42,998 nucleotides of DNA from a bacterium. GTDB lineage: Bacteria; UBA8248. Of the stretch, positions 24,769 through 32,835 are shown one piece after another. The DNA lies in assembly GCA_030922375.1 (NCBI GenBank), contig JAVEPB010000242.1:1-42998 (forward strand), given 5' to 3'. Below the pieces are notes generated by a model. It was not told the DNA's origin and searched no databases. It saw only the letters and a list, made by a program, of their open reading frames with translations. Within the stretch, counting starts at the first letter, position 1; each line of letters starts with the position of its first letter. Both the position numbers and the translations under genes were made by a program.

Positions 24769-25548
24769 ATGACCGACGAGGCAGCCAGGCAGCGCGAAAA
24801 GGTCCAGAAGATCTACAGCGGGGAGTCGGACTACTACATCACGAGCACCCCCCACGCCAAGAGCAGCTCGCTCTCGCGGGCGGCCGAGGTCCTCAAGCCC
24901 GAGGGCGGGATACACCTCGACGTCGCCACCGGGGCGGGCCACACCGCCTTTCAGATTGCGCCGATGTGCGACTGGGTGATCCCGAGCGACCTGACGAAGA
25001 GCATGCTCGAGTCCACCCGGAAAAACGGGGCCGAAAAGGGCGTCACGAACGCCCGGCTGCTCTGCACGGACGCCGAGAGCATCGCCCTCCGGGACGCCTC
25101 GGTGGACTCGGTTTCGGTCCGCATCGCGCCGCACCATTTCTCGGACGTTCAAGGGGCCATCGGCGAGATGGGCCGGGTCCTGAAACCCGGCGGCCGGCTC
25201 GTCTACATCGACAACATCGCCCCCGAGGAGCCGCCCGAGGCGAAGGGCTACAACGATTTCGAGGCGCTGCGCGACCCGAGCCACAACCGCTGCGACTCGC
25301 TGCCGGTTCTCGTCGAGATGTTCGAGGAGGCGGGCCTCGAAATCCTCTACACCGAGACCATCCGAAAGCGCATGGACTTCGAGGAGTGGGTGGACCGCCC
25401 CCACCTGACGAGCGGCGACCGGGAGGGTCTCAAGCGCTTCCTCGCCGAGCCCTCCCCCGCGATTCGCCACTGGATGAACCCCCGCGAGGAGGAGGGGAAA
25501 CTCTACTTCGACGAGATCGAGGGCGTCATCCTCGCCCGGCGCGCCTGA
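24769..25548 (+). CDS. SAM-dependent methyltransferase, UbiE-like
   Basis: A 259-residue class I methyltransferase. The SAM-binding motif I is HLDVATGAGHTAFQIA, motif II region includes CTDAESIALRDASVDSVSVRIAPHHF, and VLKPGGRLVYIDN is motif III. The histidine-rich APHHFSD is seen in UbiE/COQ5-like enzymes. The acceptor is unknown. The ATG at 24769 follows CGGAGGACA. It is four bases upstream of bioA; BioC, which methylates malonyl-ACP in biotin synthesis, is also a methyltransferase of this fold, so that role is possible, but I see no BioC-specific feature. Confidence 0.88.
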   Translation: MTDEAARQREKVQKIYSGESDYYITSTPHAKSSSLSRAAEVLKPEGGIHLDVATGAGHTAFQIAPMCDWVIPSDLTKSMLESTRKNGAEKGVTNARLLCTDAESIALRDASVDSVSVRIAPHHFSDVQGAIGEMGRVLKPGGRLVYIDNIAPEEPPEAKGYNDFEALRDPSHNRCDSLPVLVEMFEEAGLEILYTETIRKRMDFEEWVDRPHLTSGDREGLKRFLAEPSPAIRHWMNPREEEGKLYFDEIEGVILARRA

Positions 25549-25552
25549 GGCC

Positions 25553-26947
25553 ATGCCGGAAAGCGAGGACGAGAGCGCCCGCCTTCGCCGCCTCGCCGAG
25601 ATCGACCGGCGCCATCTCTGGCACCCCTTCACCCCGATGGACGAGTGGGAGGCCGAGGACCCGCCCCTCATCATCGAGCGCGGGGAGGGGGCCTACCTCA
25701 TCGACACTGTGGGAAGGCGCTACCTGGACGGCGTTTCCTCCCTCTGGGTGAACATCCACGGCCACCGCCGGGCCGAGATCGACGAGGCGGTCCGCCGCCA
25801 GCTCGGGCGGATCGCCCACTCGACCCAGCTCGGCATGAGCCAGGACGCCGCCATCGCGCTCGCCGAAAAACTCACCACCATCGCCCCGCCCGGCCTCTCG
25901 CGCGTTTTCTACTCGGACAGCGGAGCCACCGCCGTCGAGGTCGCCCTCAAGATCGCTTTTCAGTATCAACGGCAGCGCACCCCGGCCCGGCCCGAGAAAT
26001 CGAAGTTCATCGCCCTGAACCTGGCCTACCACGGCGACACGGTGGGCGCGGTGAGCGTGGGGGGCATCGATGCTTTCCACGCGATTTTCGGCCCGCTCCT
26101 TTTCGAGACGATTCGAGCCGAGTCGCCCTATTGCTACCGCTGCCCCCGGGGGGCCCAGGCCCGGGGGGCCGAGACACAGCCCTGCGCCGTCTGTGCGGGC
26201 GAGGAGATCGAGCGGCTCATCCTGGAGCGGGCGGACGAGACCGCCGCCGTCATCGTCGAGCCGATGGTCCAGGGCGCGGCGGGGATCATCACGCAGCGGG
26301 AGGGTTTTCTTCGCCGGGTGCGCGAGGCCTGCGACCGGGCCGATGTCCTGTTCATCGCAGACGAGGTGGCGACCGGCTTTGGCCGCACCGGGCGGATGTT
26401 CGCCTGCGAGCACGAGGGGGTCGCGCCCGACATCATGTGCCTCGCCAAGGGGATCACGGGCGGATATCTGCCCCTCGCCGCCACCCTCGCGACCGAGGAG
26501 ATTTTCGGCGCCTTCCGGGGGGCACCCGGAGAGGGGCGGACCTTTTTCCACGGCCACTCCTACACCGGGAATCCCCTCGGCTGCGCCGCCGCCCTGGCGA
26601 ACCTGGGCATCTTCGAGGCCGAGGGGACCATCGCCGCCCTGGGGCCGAAAATCAGGCTGTTTTGGGAGGAGCTCGGCCGCCTTCGTGCGCTGCCCGCCGT
26701 GGGCGAGGTCCGGGGACTCGGCCTCATGGCCGGGATCGAGCTCGTGGCCGACCGGGAGAGCAAGAGACCTTACCCGCCCGAGACGCGGATGGGCCGGCGG
26801 GTGACCCTCGCGGCGAGGCGGCGGGGGCTGGCGATCCGCCCGCTGGGCGACGTTTTGGTCTTCATGCCGCCCTACTGCGTGAACGATGAAGAAATCGCAT
26901 GGATGGCGGGGGTGGCCGGCGAGGCGATTGAGGAGGTCTGCTCCTAG
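25553..26947 (+). CDS. bioA: adenosylmethionine-8-amino-7-oxononanoate aminotransferase
   Basis: BioA makes 7,8-diaminopelargonic acid in biotin synthesis, normally with SAM as amino donor. The 464-residue PLP enzyme opens with the signature HLWHPFTPMDEW and has SDSGATAVEVALKIAFQY, LNLAYHGDTVGAVSVGG, ADEVATGFGRTG and the PLP lysine in CLAKGITGGYLPLAATL. About ten residues near 196-208 (RCPRGAQARGAETQPCAVC) carry four cysteines in total and are longer than in E. coli BioA. No other biotin gene is adjacent apart from the possible methyltransferase link. The ATG at 25553 is four bases after the upstream stop. Confidence 0.93.
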   Translation: MPESEDESARLRRLAEIDRRHLWHPFTPMDEWEAEDPPLIIERGEGAYLIDTVGRRYLDGVSSLWVNIHGHRRAEIDEAVRRQLGRIAHSTQLGMSQDAAIALAEKLTTIAPPGLSRVFYSDSGATAVEVALKIAFQYQRQRTPARPEKSKFIALNLAYHGDTVGAVSVGGIDAFHAIFGPLLFETIRAESPYCYRCPRGAQARGAETQPCAVCAGEEIERLILERADETAAVIVEPMVQGAAGIITQREGFLRRVREACDRADVLFIADEVATGFGRTGRMFACEHEGVAPDIMCLAKGITGGYLPLAATLATEEIFGAFRGAPGEGRTFFHGHSYTGNPLGCAAALANLGIFEAEGTIAALGPKIRLFWEELGRLRALPAVGEVRGLGLMAGIELVADRESKRPYPPETRMGRRVTLAARRRGLAIRPLGDVLVFMPPYCVNDEEIAWMAGVAGEAIEEVCS

Positions 26948-27003
26948 CGGCCGGATCAGCGGGACCTCAAGTCAACAGCTCGGCGAGTCAGCGGCTCTCC
27001 GGG

Positions 27004-27783
27004 TCAGCGACTCTCCGAGGTCGGGGCAACCGGCGCACCGACAGGCCCGACCGGCGCGGCGCGGGAGGGAACGCCCACCGGACCCACCCGGGGAGCCCCC
27101 GCGGGCGATTGCGGCTCGGGGGCGGGAACCCCGACCGGGGCCGGGGGAGCCGGCGGCGCTTCGGGCTCGGGCGGGAAGGCGGATTCGGCGGCGGCGATAA
27201 CATCCTCGCGGAACCGGAGCGCGCCGGCGATGGTGAGCGCGCCGGCGATGGTCTCCGCCTGCTGGCCCTCGATCAGGATGACGACCCGCTCGAAAACATC
27301 CCTGAAATTCTTAAGTGCCGTGTTGGCAACCGCCTGGGAGGTGAGCATTTCGCTCCAGGCGCCGCCGGGGTGCGCCTCCCGGAACTTTCGTCCGAAGTCT
27401 ACATAGAGGGTGGCGGCCGGGCCGGGAAAAATCGCCCGAATCTTCACCCCCGGCGGAACGGACGGCGAGGCGGAGTCCCCCTCGACGGGCCCGGCGATAA
27501 GCGCCTCGAGGGCGCGACGGAGGGTCTCGATCGTGGCGCCGCCCTCGTCCACCTCCCTTTGGACGCGGACGAGTTTTTCGCCCTCAAGGCTCACGAAATA
27601 TAGGTCGACGGACACCGTCGGGGCCAGGGAGGGGGCTTTTTCCGGCTCGCCGAAGGTGGCGATGCGGCTCCGCTCGACCAGGTCGGCGATAAAATCCGAG
27701 AGCTTATCCTGATAGTAAAACGAGCCGCCCGCTCCGAGGAGGAGGAGGGCTAAAAACCACGGCCAGCTGCGGGAGCGTTTCAT
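27004..27783 (-). CDS. GerMN domain protein, membrane-anchored
   Basis: A 259-residue protein with an N-terminal membrane segment (WPWFLALLLLGAGGSFYY) followed by a GerMN domain (about residues 55-195): VDLYFVSLEGEKLVRVQREV, the RRALEALIAGP segment, and IRAIFPGPAATLYVDFGRKF. The domain was named for sporulation protein GerM and is found in many bacteria next to peptidoglycan amidases. The last 60 residues are a Pro/Val/Ala-rich low-complexity tail. The ATG at 27783 follows GGAGGGAAC and lies at the amidase stop (TAG then GATG), so the two are translated together and probably act together in the envelope. Confidence 0.88.
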   Translation of the reverse strand: MKRSRSWPWFLALLLLGAGGSFYYQDKLSDFIADLVERSRIATFGEPEKAPSLAPTVSVDLYFVSLEGEKLVRVQREVDEGGATIETLRRALEALIAGPVEGDSASPSVPPGVKIRAIFPGPAATLYVDFGRKFREAHPGGAWSEMLTSQAVANTALKNFRDVFERVVILIEGQQAETIAGALTIAGALRFREDVIAAAESAFPPEPEAPPAPPAPVGVPAPEPQSPAGAPRVGPVGVPSRAAPVGPVGAPVAPTSESR

Positions 27784-27784
27784 C

Positions 27785-28738
27785 CTAGTTCCCTCCTCCG
27801 GCCGGGGATGCTCCCCCCGCAGGGGTCGGGGCGCCAGCCCCGGGGGTGGCGCCACCCGCCGGGGTCGGGGCGCCCGCCTCGGAAATGCCTTCCCCGCTGG
27901 GAACGTTTTCTCCGCCGGGGGGTGTGCCTTCCACACCCGGGGTGCCGCTGTCCGGCTCCGGAGGAAGTGCCGGAAGCTTGGCGTAGTGGACGATTTCGGC
28001 CTCGATGGCCCCGATGTAGGGGTTCTCTCCGCCCATCTCCCGGAGGCGTGCCGCCTCCTCGGGCGTCGAGATCACCCCGAGGTTGATGTAGGCGGCGGGC
28101 ATCCGCGCGCCCTCGAGGGCGCGAAGGAGCAGGGAGCGAATCGGCGGCTTGCGCCCTCCCCCGATTTTGGTGAAGCGCTCCTGAAGCCTCAGGGCAAAGC
28201 GGCGGCTGGCGGCCAGATGGATGTTCTGGCCCCGCTGCCATCTCAGGGCGAGGGCGTCGGGCCCCTCGCCCTCCACCCGGGGAGGCCGCTGCGGGGCGGC
28301 GACCATGATCGAGGGGCCGCGCGCGTTCGGCCGCCACGAGGCGTCGGCCTGAATCGAAAGGAGGAGGGAGGCGCCGTTGTGATTGGCGATGGCGGACCGG
28401 CGGACGGCGCTGACCTCGGTGTCGGACTCCCGGGTGAGAATCACCCTGACCTGCGGCCAACGGCCGAGGCGCCGGGCGAGCAACTTCGCGACCCGGAGGG
28501 TGAAGTCCTTCTCCACCAGGGCGACGGGCCCACGGCTGCCGAAGTCGCGCCCGCCGTGTCCCGGATCCAGCGCCAGGATAAACGGCGCCGCGGCGGTGGG
28601 GCCGCCCGGTCCCGCCGCCCGTCCGGCCCCGGGCGTTTCGCGGACCGCGTCGCCGGCCTGCTGGGCCGGAGCGGGGGGCGGCCACATCAAAACCGCCGCC
28701 GCGAAAACACCGGCTCGGAGCGGCCTCAGCGCTTTCAA
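27785..28738 (-). CDS. N-acetylmuramoyl-L-alanine amidase-like protein, degenerate active site
   Basis: A 317-residue exported protein with the Amidase_3 (AmiC-type) fold: signal peptide to about residue 25, LALDPGHGGRDFGSRG with the first zinc histidine, and VEKDFTLRVAKLLARRL with the zinc glutamate. The second zinc histidine, normally in S-I-H-A, is Gln here (LLLSIQADASW), and the catalytic Glu normally in V-E-x-G-F is Asn (AAYINLGVISTPEEAA). It is therefore probably not a normal amidase. The C-terminus is a Pro/Gly/Ala-rich low-complexity tail. The start is a TTG at 28738 with an excellent GGAGG seven bases upstream. It is coupled to the GerMN gene. Confidence 0.85.
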   Translation of the reverse strand: MKALRPLRAGVFAAAVLMWPPPAPAQQAGDAVRETPGAGRAAGPGGPTAAAPFILALDPGHGGRDFGSRGPVALVEKDFTLRVAKLLARRLGRWPQVRVILTRESDTEVSAVRRSAIANHNGASLLLSIQADASWRPNARGPSIMVAAPQRPPRVEGEGPDALALRWQRGQNIHLAASRRFALRLQERFTKIGGGRKPPIRSLLLRALEGARMPAAYINLGVISTPEEAARLREMGGENPYIGAIEAEIVHYAKLPALPPEPDSGTPGVEGTPPGGENVPSGEGISEAGAPTPAGGATPGAGAPTPAGGASPAGGGN

Positions 28739-28900
28739 CGAATCACCTCCAGGGCGAATGGCTTGCCCAAGTTATCATTTCGGGTCCCCCCGGACCAAGA
28801 CCTGCTCCCGGGCGGGGTTGCGCCGAATTTCGGCTAAGGATAGGTTATAGGTCCACCGCCCGAATACGAAGCGCGCCCGCCTGAGGTGGAGCCCCCCGAT

Positions 28901-29389
28901 ATGCGCCGATTAAAAAGATGGACCGCATTCCTGCCCCTGGCGCTTCTCGTTTTCGCCGGCGGCTGCTCGGTACTCGATCAGGTAAACCCGTTCTCCGACA
29001 CAAAAACCCCTAAATTAGAGAATTTCCGCTTCCCCGATCTTCCGGTGCCTTCGGGTCTGTCGCTAGCCTCGAGCGAGTCCTTCATTTTCGAAACGCCGGG
29101 GACCCGTGCGGGAACGCTCGTCTATACGGGCTTCAAGAGATACGAGACCACCGTGAACTTTTACCGCGAAAAAATGCCCAATCACGGATGGAAACTCATC
29201 AACAGCATCGAAAAAGGCGAGGCCGCCATGACGTTCGAAAAGCCGGGATGGTCGGCCGCCATTTTCATCCGCACCACTTTTTTCCGGACGCGGGTGAGCA
29301 TCAATCTCGGACCGAGGGGCCAATCCATCGCGGGAGACGATATTCCCATGCGGCCGAGGGAAGAAAATATCCCGCCCAGAAGAAACTAA
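28901..29389 (+). CDS. small lipoprotein, DVU_2496-like
   Basis: A 162-residue lipoprotein with a short signal sequence and lipobox VFAGGC. The region LVYTGFKRYETTVNFYREKMPNHGWKLINSI resembles a small lipoprotein family found in Desulfovibrio-type bacteria (DVU_2496-like). Function is unknown. The ATG at 28901 is preferred over the GTG at 28886 because it gives the normal signal peptide and has GGAG nine bases upstream. DUF2007 follows 10 bases after the stop. Confidence 0.75.
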   Translation: MRRLKRWTAFLPLALLVFAGGCSVLDQVNPFSDTKTPKLENFRFPDLPVPSGLSLASSESFIFETPGTRAGTLVYTGFKRYETTVNFYREKMPNHGWKLINSIEKGEAAMTFEKPGWSAAIFIRTTFFRTRVSINLGPRGQSIAGDDIPMRPREENIPPRRN

Positions 29390-29399
29390 GCCGCCCCCG

Positions 29400-29666
29400 A
29401 TGCCCATCGTCAAAACCGTCGCAGGGCAGGCGGAGGCCGCCGTCCTCAAAAGCCGGCTCGAGGCCGAAAACATCCCGGTCCATCTCAGCTACGACTCCAC
29501 AGGCGCGATCTACGGATTCTCCTCGACTTATCTCGGCGAGGTGACCATCATCGTGCCCGAGGGCTTCGAGAGCGCGGCCAGGATTATCTGCGAAACCGAA
29601 CAGGACGCCGGCCCTATTCCGCCGGGCGGGAGCGGCCCTCCGGGCGGCGGGGGTGAGGCCGCCTAG
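29400..29666 (+). CDS. DUF2007-like small protein
   Basis: An 88-residue protein opening MPIVKTVAGQAEAAVLKSRL, the usual form of DUF2007 proteins, which have a ferredoxin-like fold and are thought to be signal-related. The core VTIIVPEGFESAARIIC completes the fold, and a Gly/Pro-rich tail follows. It is probably co-transcribed with the lipoprotein upstream. No partner is evident. Confidence 0.78.
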   Translation: MPIVKTVAGQAEAAVLKSRLEAENIPVHLSYDSTGAIYGFSSTYLGEVTIIVPEGFESAARIICETEQDAGPIPPGGSGPPGGGGEAA

Positions 29667-29719
29667 AAGCCCGCGGAGGGGGCCTCCTTCCGCAACCCGG
29701 CCTCGCAATCCTCCGGCGC

Positions 29720-30322
29720 TTATTTCTTGCGCCAGTAAATCCAGAGTCCATGGCGTTTGGCGATGCGCGCGCCCGGGTCGAGTTTCGCCTTCTTCACGAT
29801 CCCCTTGACCTCCTCCTCGGAGAGGCGTTTTTTCTTGAGTCGGCTGTTGAGTGCGCGGGCTTTCTTGAGGTGCAACTCGATCAACTCGTCCGGCGCCCCG
29901 GCCCCGAATCCGCCCCCGTGCGCGCCCAGGCCGCCGGGCTTGAGGACCCGGTTCATCTCGGAGAGTATCCTCTCCTGCCCCTCCCAGAAGAAAAGCCCGC
30001 CCCGGAAGATCACGAGGTCGAACGTGTCAGCGTCGAAAAGGAGGGAGTCCTTGTCGATGTTGAGGATCTCCACCCGCCGGGTGAGCTTCTCCCCGCGGAC
30101 GCACTTTCGGATATAGGCCAGCGCCTCTGCGCTTTCGTCTCCGCATACGAAAGACATTTCGGGACACTTCCGGGCCAACGCTATCGAGACGCCGGGCCCG
30201 TAGGGGCCGACCTCGAGAACGCGGCCCGACGCGCTCCCGTATTCCGCCAGCACTTCGTCGGCGACGTAGGGATAGAAGGGGGCGAAATGATCGTTCACTT
30301 CCTGCTCGAGCTCAAATCCCAT
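29720..30322 (-). CDS. SAM-dependent methyltransferase
   Basis: A 200-residue class I methyltransferase. Motif I is RVLEVGPYGPGVSIALA, the acidic end of strand two is SFVCGDESAEAL, and the later motifs are DLVIFRGGLFFW and RVLKPGGLGAHGGGFG. The C-terminal third is unusually basic (ALNSRLKKKRLSEEEVKGIVKKAK) and ends in aromatic residues. The acceptor is unknown. The ATG at 30322 follows AGGGAACG. It diverges from the Gfo/Idh gene and converges on DUF2007. Confidence 0.85.
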   Translation of the reverse strand: MGFELEQEVNDHFAPFYPYVADEVLAEYGSASGRVLEVGPYGPGVSIALARKCPEMSFVCGDESAEALAYIRKCVRGEKLTRRVEILNIDKDSLLFDADTFDLVIFRGGLFFWEGQERILSEMNRVLKPGGLGAHGGGFGAGAPDELIELHLKKARALNSRLKKKRLSEEEVKGIVKKAKLDPGARIAKRHGLWIYWRKK

Positions 30323-30350
30323 GAATCGTTCCCTGTGATTCCCGCGCCTC

Positions 30351-30378
30351 TTGACACAGGACGGGCGAACGCTATCTT
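30351..30378 (+). promoter_or_regulatory. sigma-70 promoter for Gfo/Idh gene
   Basis: TTGACA (30351-30356) and TATCTT (30373-30378) are separated by 16 bases. Transcription would start at about 30385, some 45 bases before the ATG at 30432. Confidence 0.7.
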
Positions 30379-30431
30379 AGTGCGTTCCAGACCAAAAAAT
30401 GTTTTCTGTTTACCACAATGAGGGGCTTTTC

Positions 30432-31499
30432 ATGTCGAATCAACCCATCGGAGTGGGCGTGGTCGGCTTGGGGAAATGGGCGGAGGTCATCGGACCGGGA
30501 ATCCGGGACGCCGAGGGAATCGAAATCGCCGCCTGTTACACGAGAACTCCCGAAAACCGGGAGGATTTCGCCCGCCGCTACGGCTGCGAAGCGGTGGACA
30601 GCTACGAGGCTCTGCTGGCGCACCCGGGCGTCGATGCCGTCGCGATTCTCTCGTCCACCGTCGTCCACGGCAAGCAGGCCTTCGCCGCCATCGAGGCGGG
30701 AAAACACCTCTTCATGGAAAAACCGATCACCCCCACCATCGGGGAGGGGATCGAAATCGTCCGTAGGGTCGAGGAGGCGGGCCTCATCATGCAGATGGGA
30801 TACGAGACCCGGTGCATGGCGGGAGTCCGCCACATCAAGAGGCTCCTCGACGAAGGCCGCCTGGGCCGGCCCGTCTCCCTGGAGCTGAACTGGTCGCACG
30901 ACCTGGGCCTTCGTCTGACGCCCAAGGACTGGAACTACCACGAAGCCAACTGCCCGGGCGGCCCCCTCATGCAGCTGGGTATCCACCACGCCTTCAACGC
31001 GATGCTCCTCCTCGGGCCCGTCGAGCAGGTCAAGGCGATCGGGGCGAGGCGGCTGATCGACGCCGAGGTGCCCGACATCACCGGGGCGATCCTCGAGCAC
31101 GAATCCGGGGCGATCACCTATCTGGGCTGCTACTACTTCTGCCCCCGGCGGTGGCATCTCAACCTGCTCGCCACCGAGGCCAGCGCGATGCTCAAGCTGC
31201 GCCTCCCCCAGGGCGACGTGCGCGAATACCTCATCAAGCTCCTCGAGGCCGACGAGATCACCGACCTCGAATTTCACTGGAAAGACCGGGAGGAGCCCGA
31301 GATCGTCTCACTCTCGCCGGGCAACGTAATCGTCGAGGAGATCAAGGAGTTCGCCGAGTGGGTGGGCGGCGGCCGGCCCTCGGACGCGGGCCCCCGCTCG
31401 GGGGTGGAGACGCTCGCCGTCATCCTCGCCGCCGTCGAGAGCATGAAAACGGGCGAGAGCGTCGGGATACAGGACTTTCTCGCGGCCAACGGCGCCTGA
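30432..31499 (+). CDS. Gfo/Idh/MocA family oxidoreductase
   Basis: A 355-residue NAD(P)-dependent oxidoreductase with the Rossmann motif VGVVGLGKWAEVI, FMEKPITPTIGEGI with the conserved EKP, and GIHHAFNAMLLLG with likely catalytic histidines. The ATG at 30432 has GAGGGG seven bases upstream. The C-terminal part has an aromatic-rich stretch (GCYYFCPRRWHLNL). The substrate is unknown but sugar acids or cyclitols are typical. Two cupin genes follow on the same strand, so a small catabolic operon is possible. Confidence 0.92.
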   Translation: MSNQPIGVGVVGLGKWAEVIGPGIRDAEGIEIAACYTRTPENREDFARRYGCEAVDSYEALLAHPGVDAVAILSSTVVHGKQAFAAIEAGKHLFMEKPITPTIGEGIEIVRRVEEAGLIMQMGYETRCMAGVRHIKRLLDEGRLGRPVSLELNWSHDLGLRLTPKDWNYHEANCPGGPLMQLGIHHAFNAMLLLGPVEQVKAIGARRLIDAEVPDITGAILEHESGAITYLGCYYFCPRRWHLNLLATEASAMLKLRLPQGDVREYLIKLLEADEITDLEFHWKDREEPEIVSLSPGNVIVEEIKEFAEWVGGGRPSDAGPRSGVETLAVILAAVESMKTGESVGIQDFLAANGA

Positions 31500-31631
31500 G
31501 GCGGCTCGCACTCTTCGGCGGCTCACATCACCCAGGATGGGAATTCACTCGCCGGTGGGGTATCCTTCGGCCTTCGAGACGAAATCCTCACAGCAATGCC
31601 TTTTTTTCTTCTGACAAGGAGGGACGCAATC

Positions 31632-32045
31632 ATGGCCTATCTGTTCCATCAGGACGAGCTCCCGAAGCTGGTCTCGGTCACCCCGGGGCGGGAGCGCATT
31701 TTTTTCGCAAGTAAAGAGCTCGCCGACACCGACGCGATGCTGGCGGGGATCATCCGCTACAAAAAGGGCATCTCGTCCCCCCTCCATTTCCACAAGAACT
31801 GCGAGCATTTCTACTTTTTCCTCGAGGGCGCCGGAGAGGTCGAGACCGAGGAGGGAACCACCACCATCTCGCCGGGCACCCTCGTCTTCATCCCCGCCGA
31901 GGATAAGCACCGCCTCCGGGCGTCCGCGGATTCCACCCATTTCGAGTGCCAGGTCCCGAACCTCTTCAAGACCACGATCCTGGAGGGAACGGACGACGAC
32001 CTGCGCTGGGAGAAGGTGGACGGCAAAATCTGGGTTCAGAGCTAA
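31632..32045 (+). CDS. cupin domain protein
   Basis: A 137-residue single-domain cupin. The first cupin motif is PLHFHKNCEHFYFFLEGAGEV with the usual metal-binding H-x-H and Glu/His positions, and the second is TLVFIPAEDKHRLRA with the third histidine. It could be an enzyme or a ligand-binding protein. The ATG at 31632 follows AAGGAGGG. Twelve bases separate it from the next cupin gene. Confidence 0.86.
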   Translation: MAYLFHQDELPKLVSVTPGRERIFFASKELADTDAMLAGIIRYKKGISSPLHFHKNCEHFYFFLEGAGEVETEEGTTTISPGTLVFIPAEDKHRLRASADSTHFECQVPNLFKTTILEGTDDDLRWEKVDGKIWVQS

Positions 32046-32057
32046 GGAGGCGGAACG

Positions 32058-32393
32058 ATGATCACTTTTATCGATACCAACGAATGCAAGCGGGAAAATC
32101 TGGGCGGGGGCCTTGGCGAGGCGGCCGAGGTGGTGAGCGGGGCGCTGTGCGGGGCCGAGGAGATCAAGGCCCACCTCCGCTGGCTCGGCGAGGGCGACGC
32201 CTTCGAGGCGGCGCCCATCGCGGACGCGCACCAGCTCATCTACGTGATGGAGGGCGAGGGCGTCGTGAGTCTCGAAGGCAAGGACTACGACGTCGGCCCC
32301 GGCGCTGGGCTCTATCTCGGCCCCGGCGAGGGCGCGAGTCTCCAGGGCGCGGGCGCCCTCAAGGCGTTTCATCTTATCGGTCAGCCCAAGTAA
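32058..32393 (+). CDS. cupin-fold protein lacking metal ligands
   Basis: A 111-residue cupin-fold protein directly after the previous one. The barrel is seen in LIYVMEGEGVVSLEGKDYDVGPGAGLYLGPGEG, but the usual H-x-H is reduced to a single histidine (ADAHQLIY) and the second-motif histidine is absent. It is therefore unlikely to bind metal in the normal way and may be a structural partner of the upstream cupin. The ATG at 32058 has GGAGGCGG upstream. Confidence 0.72.
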   Translation: MITFIDTNECKRENLGGGLGEAAEVVSGALCGAEEIKAHLRWLGEGDAFEAAPIADAHQLIYVMEGEGVVSLEGKDYDVGPGAGLYLGPGEGASLQGAGALKAFHLIGQPK

Positions 32394-32414
32394 TCCTGCC
32401 CGAGGGGAGGAGAC

Positions 32415-32668
32415 ATGCAACCGGCCGAGTGGACGGACGAGGCTTTCAGCCGTCCCGCCCACCGGGGGCCGGACGAGGGCGAGACCTTTTTCACCTCCAC
32501 TAGCGGCGCGGCGGCGGGAAGCATTTGCGCATCTTAATCGAGGAGTTCCGCGCGGACATCCTCGGCCCGGCCCCTGCCCGCGTGTTCGCGCCCGAGATAA
32601 AAAAATCCTGTCAGGATGAAAAAAAAGCTAGAATCTCCGCGAGCACTCCCTTATATTGCTGTCATTAA
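32415..32668 (+). pseudogene. possible frameshifted small gene
   Basis: A good ribosome site (GAGGGGAGGAG) precedes an ATG at 32415. The reading frame encodes 40 residues (MQPAEWTDEAFSRPAHRGPD...) and then stops at TAA 32535-32537. In the +2 frame the sequence continues as KHLRILIEEFRADILGPAP, with the high third-position G/C of real genes, to a stop at 32666. A single indel in the GCGGCG-rich stretch near 32505-32518 would join the two into one protein of about 80 residues. I recognise no family. A sequencing error, a broken gene or two chance ORFs are all possible. Confidence 0.35.
32605..32617 (-). terminator. short hairpin flanked by A-tracts
   Basis: ATCCTGTCAGGAT is a perfect dyad between runs of seven or eight As on both sides. 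It would act as an intrinsic terminator on the minus strand (followed by Ts), where no gene is present. On the plus strand it lies in the leader of the oxidase operon. Confidence 0.4.
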
Positions 32669-32715
32669 GGCCCTCCCGCCAAAAGCACCCTCCCCTCAGC
32701 CGGCCAGAGAAAACC

Positions 32716-32829
32716 GTGAGCAACGACGATCACCCCAAACCCAGAGGCGCACTTGCCTTCATGGCCGTCTTCCTCGTGCTTCTGGTTCTCTTCTGGGCGA
32801 GAGCCTATTTCCTGCTCTGGGCAGGGTGA
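32716..32829 (+). CDS. cbaD: ba3-type cytochrome c oxidase subunit IIa (small membrane subunit)
   Basis: A 37-residue protein starting at a GTG: a hydrophilic head MSNDDHPKPRGALAF and a single membrane helix MAVFLVLLVLFWARAYFLLW. It lies six bases before subunit II, and its length and shape match subunit IIa of the Thermus ba3 oxidase (about 34 residues), which replaces the first helix of a two-helix subunit II. Too short for most gene callers. Function is structural, packing against subunits I and II. Confidence 0.8.
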   Translation: MSNDDHPKPRGALAFMAVFLVLLVLFWARAYFLLWAG

Positions 32830-32835
32830 GGAACG

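Noticed and set aside
32605-32617. Terminator for the cupin operon on the plus strand
   Set aside because: The hairpin is followed by As on the plus strand; the T-run exists only in the other direction.
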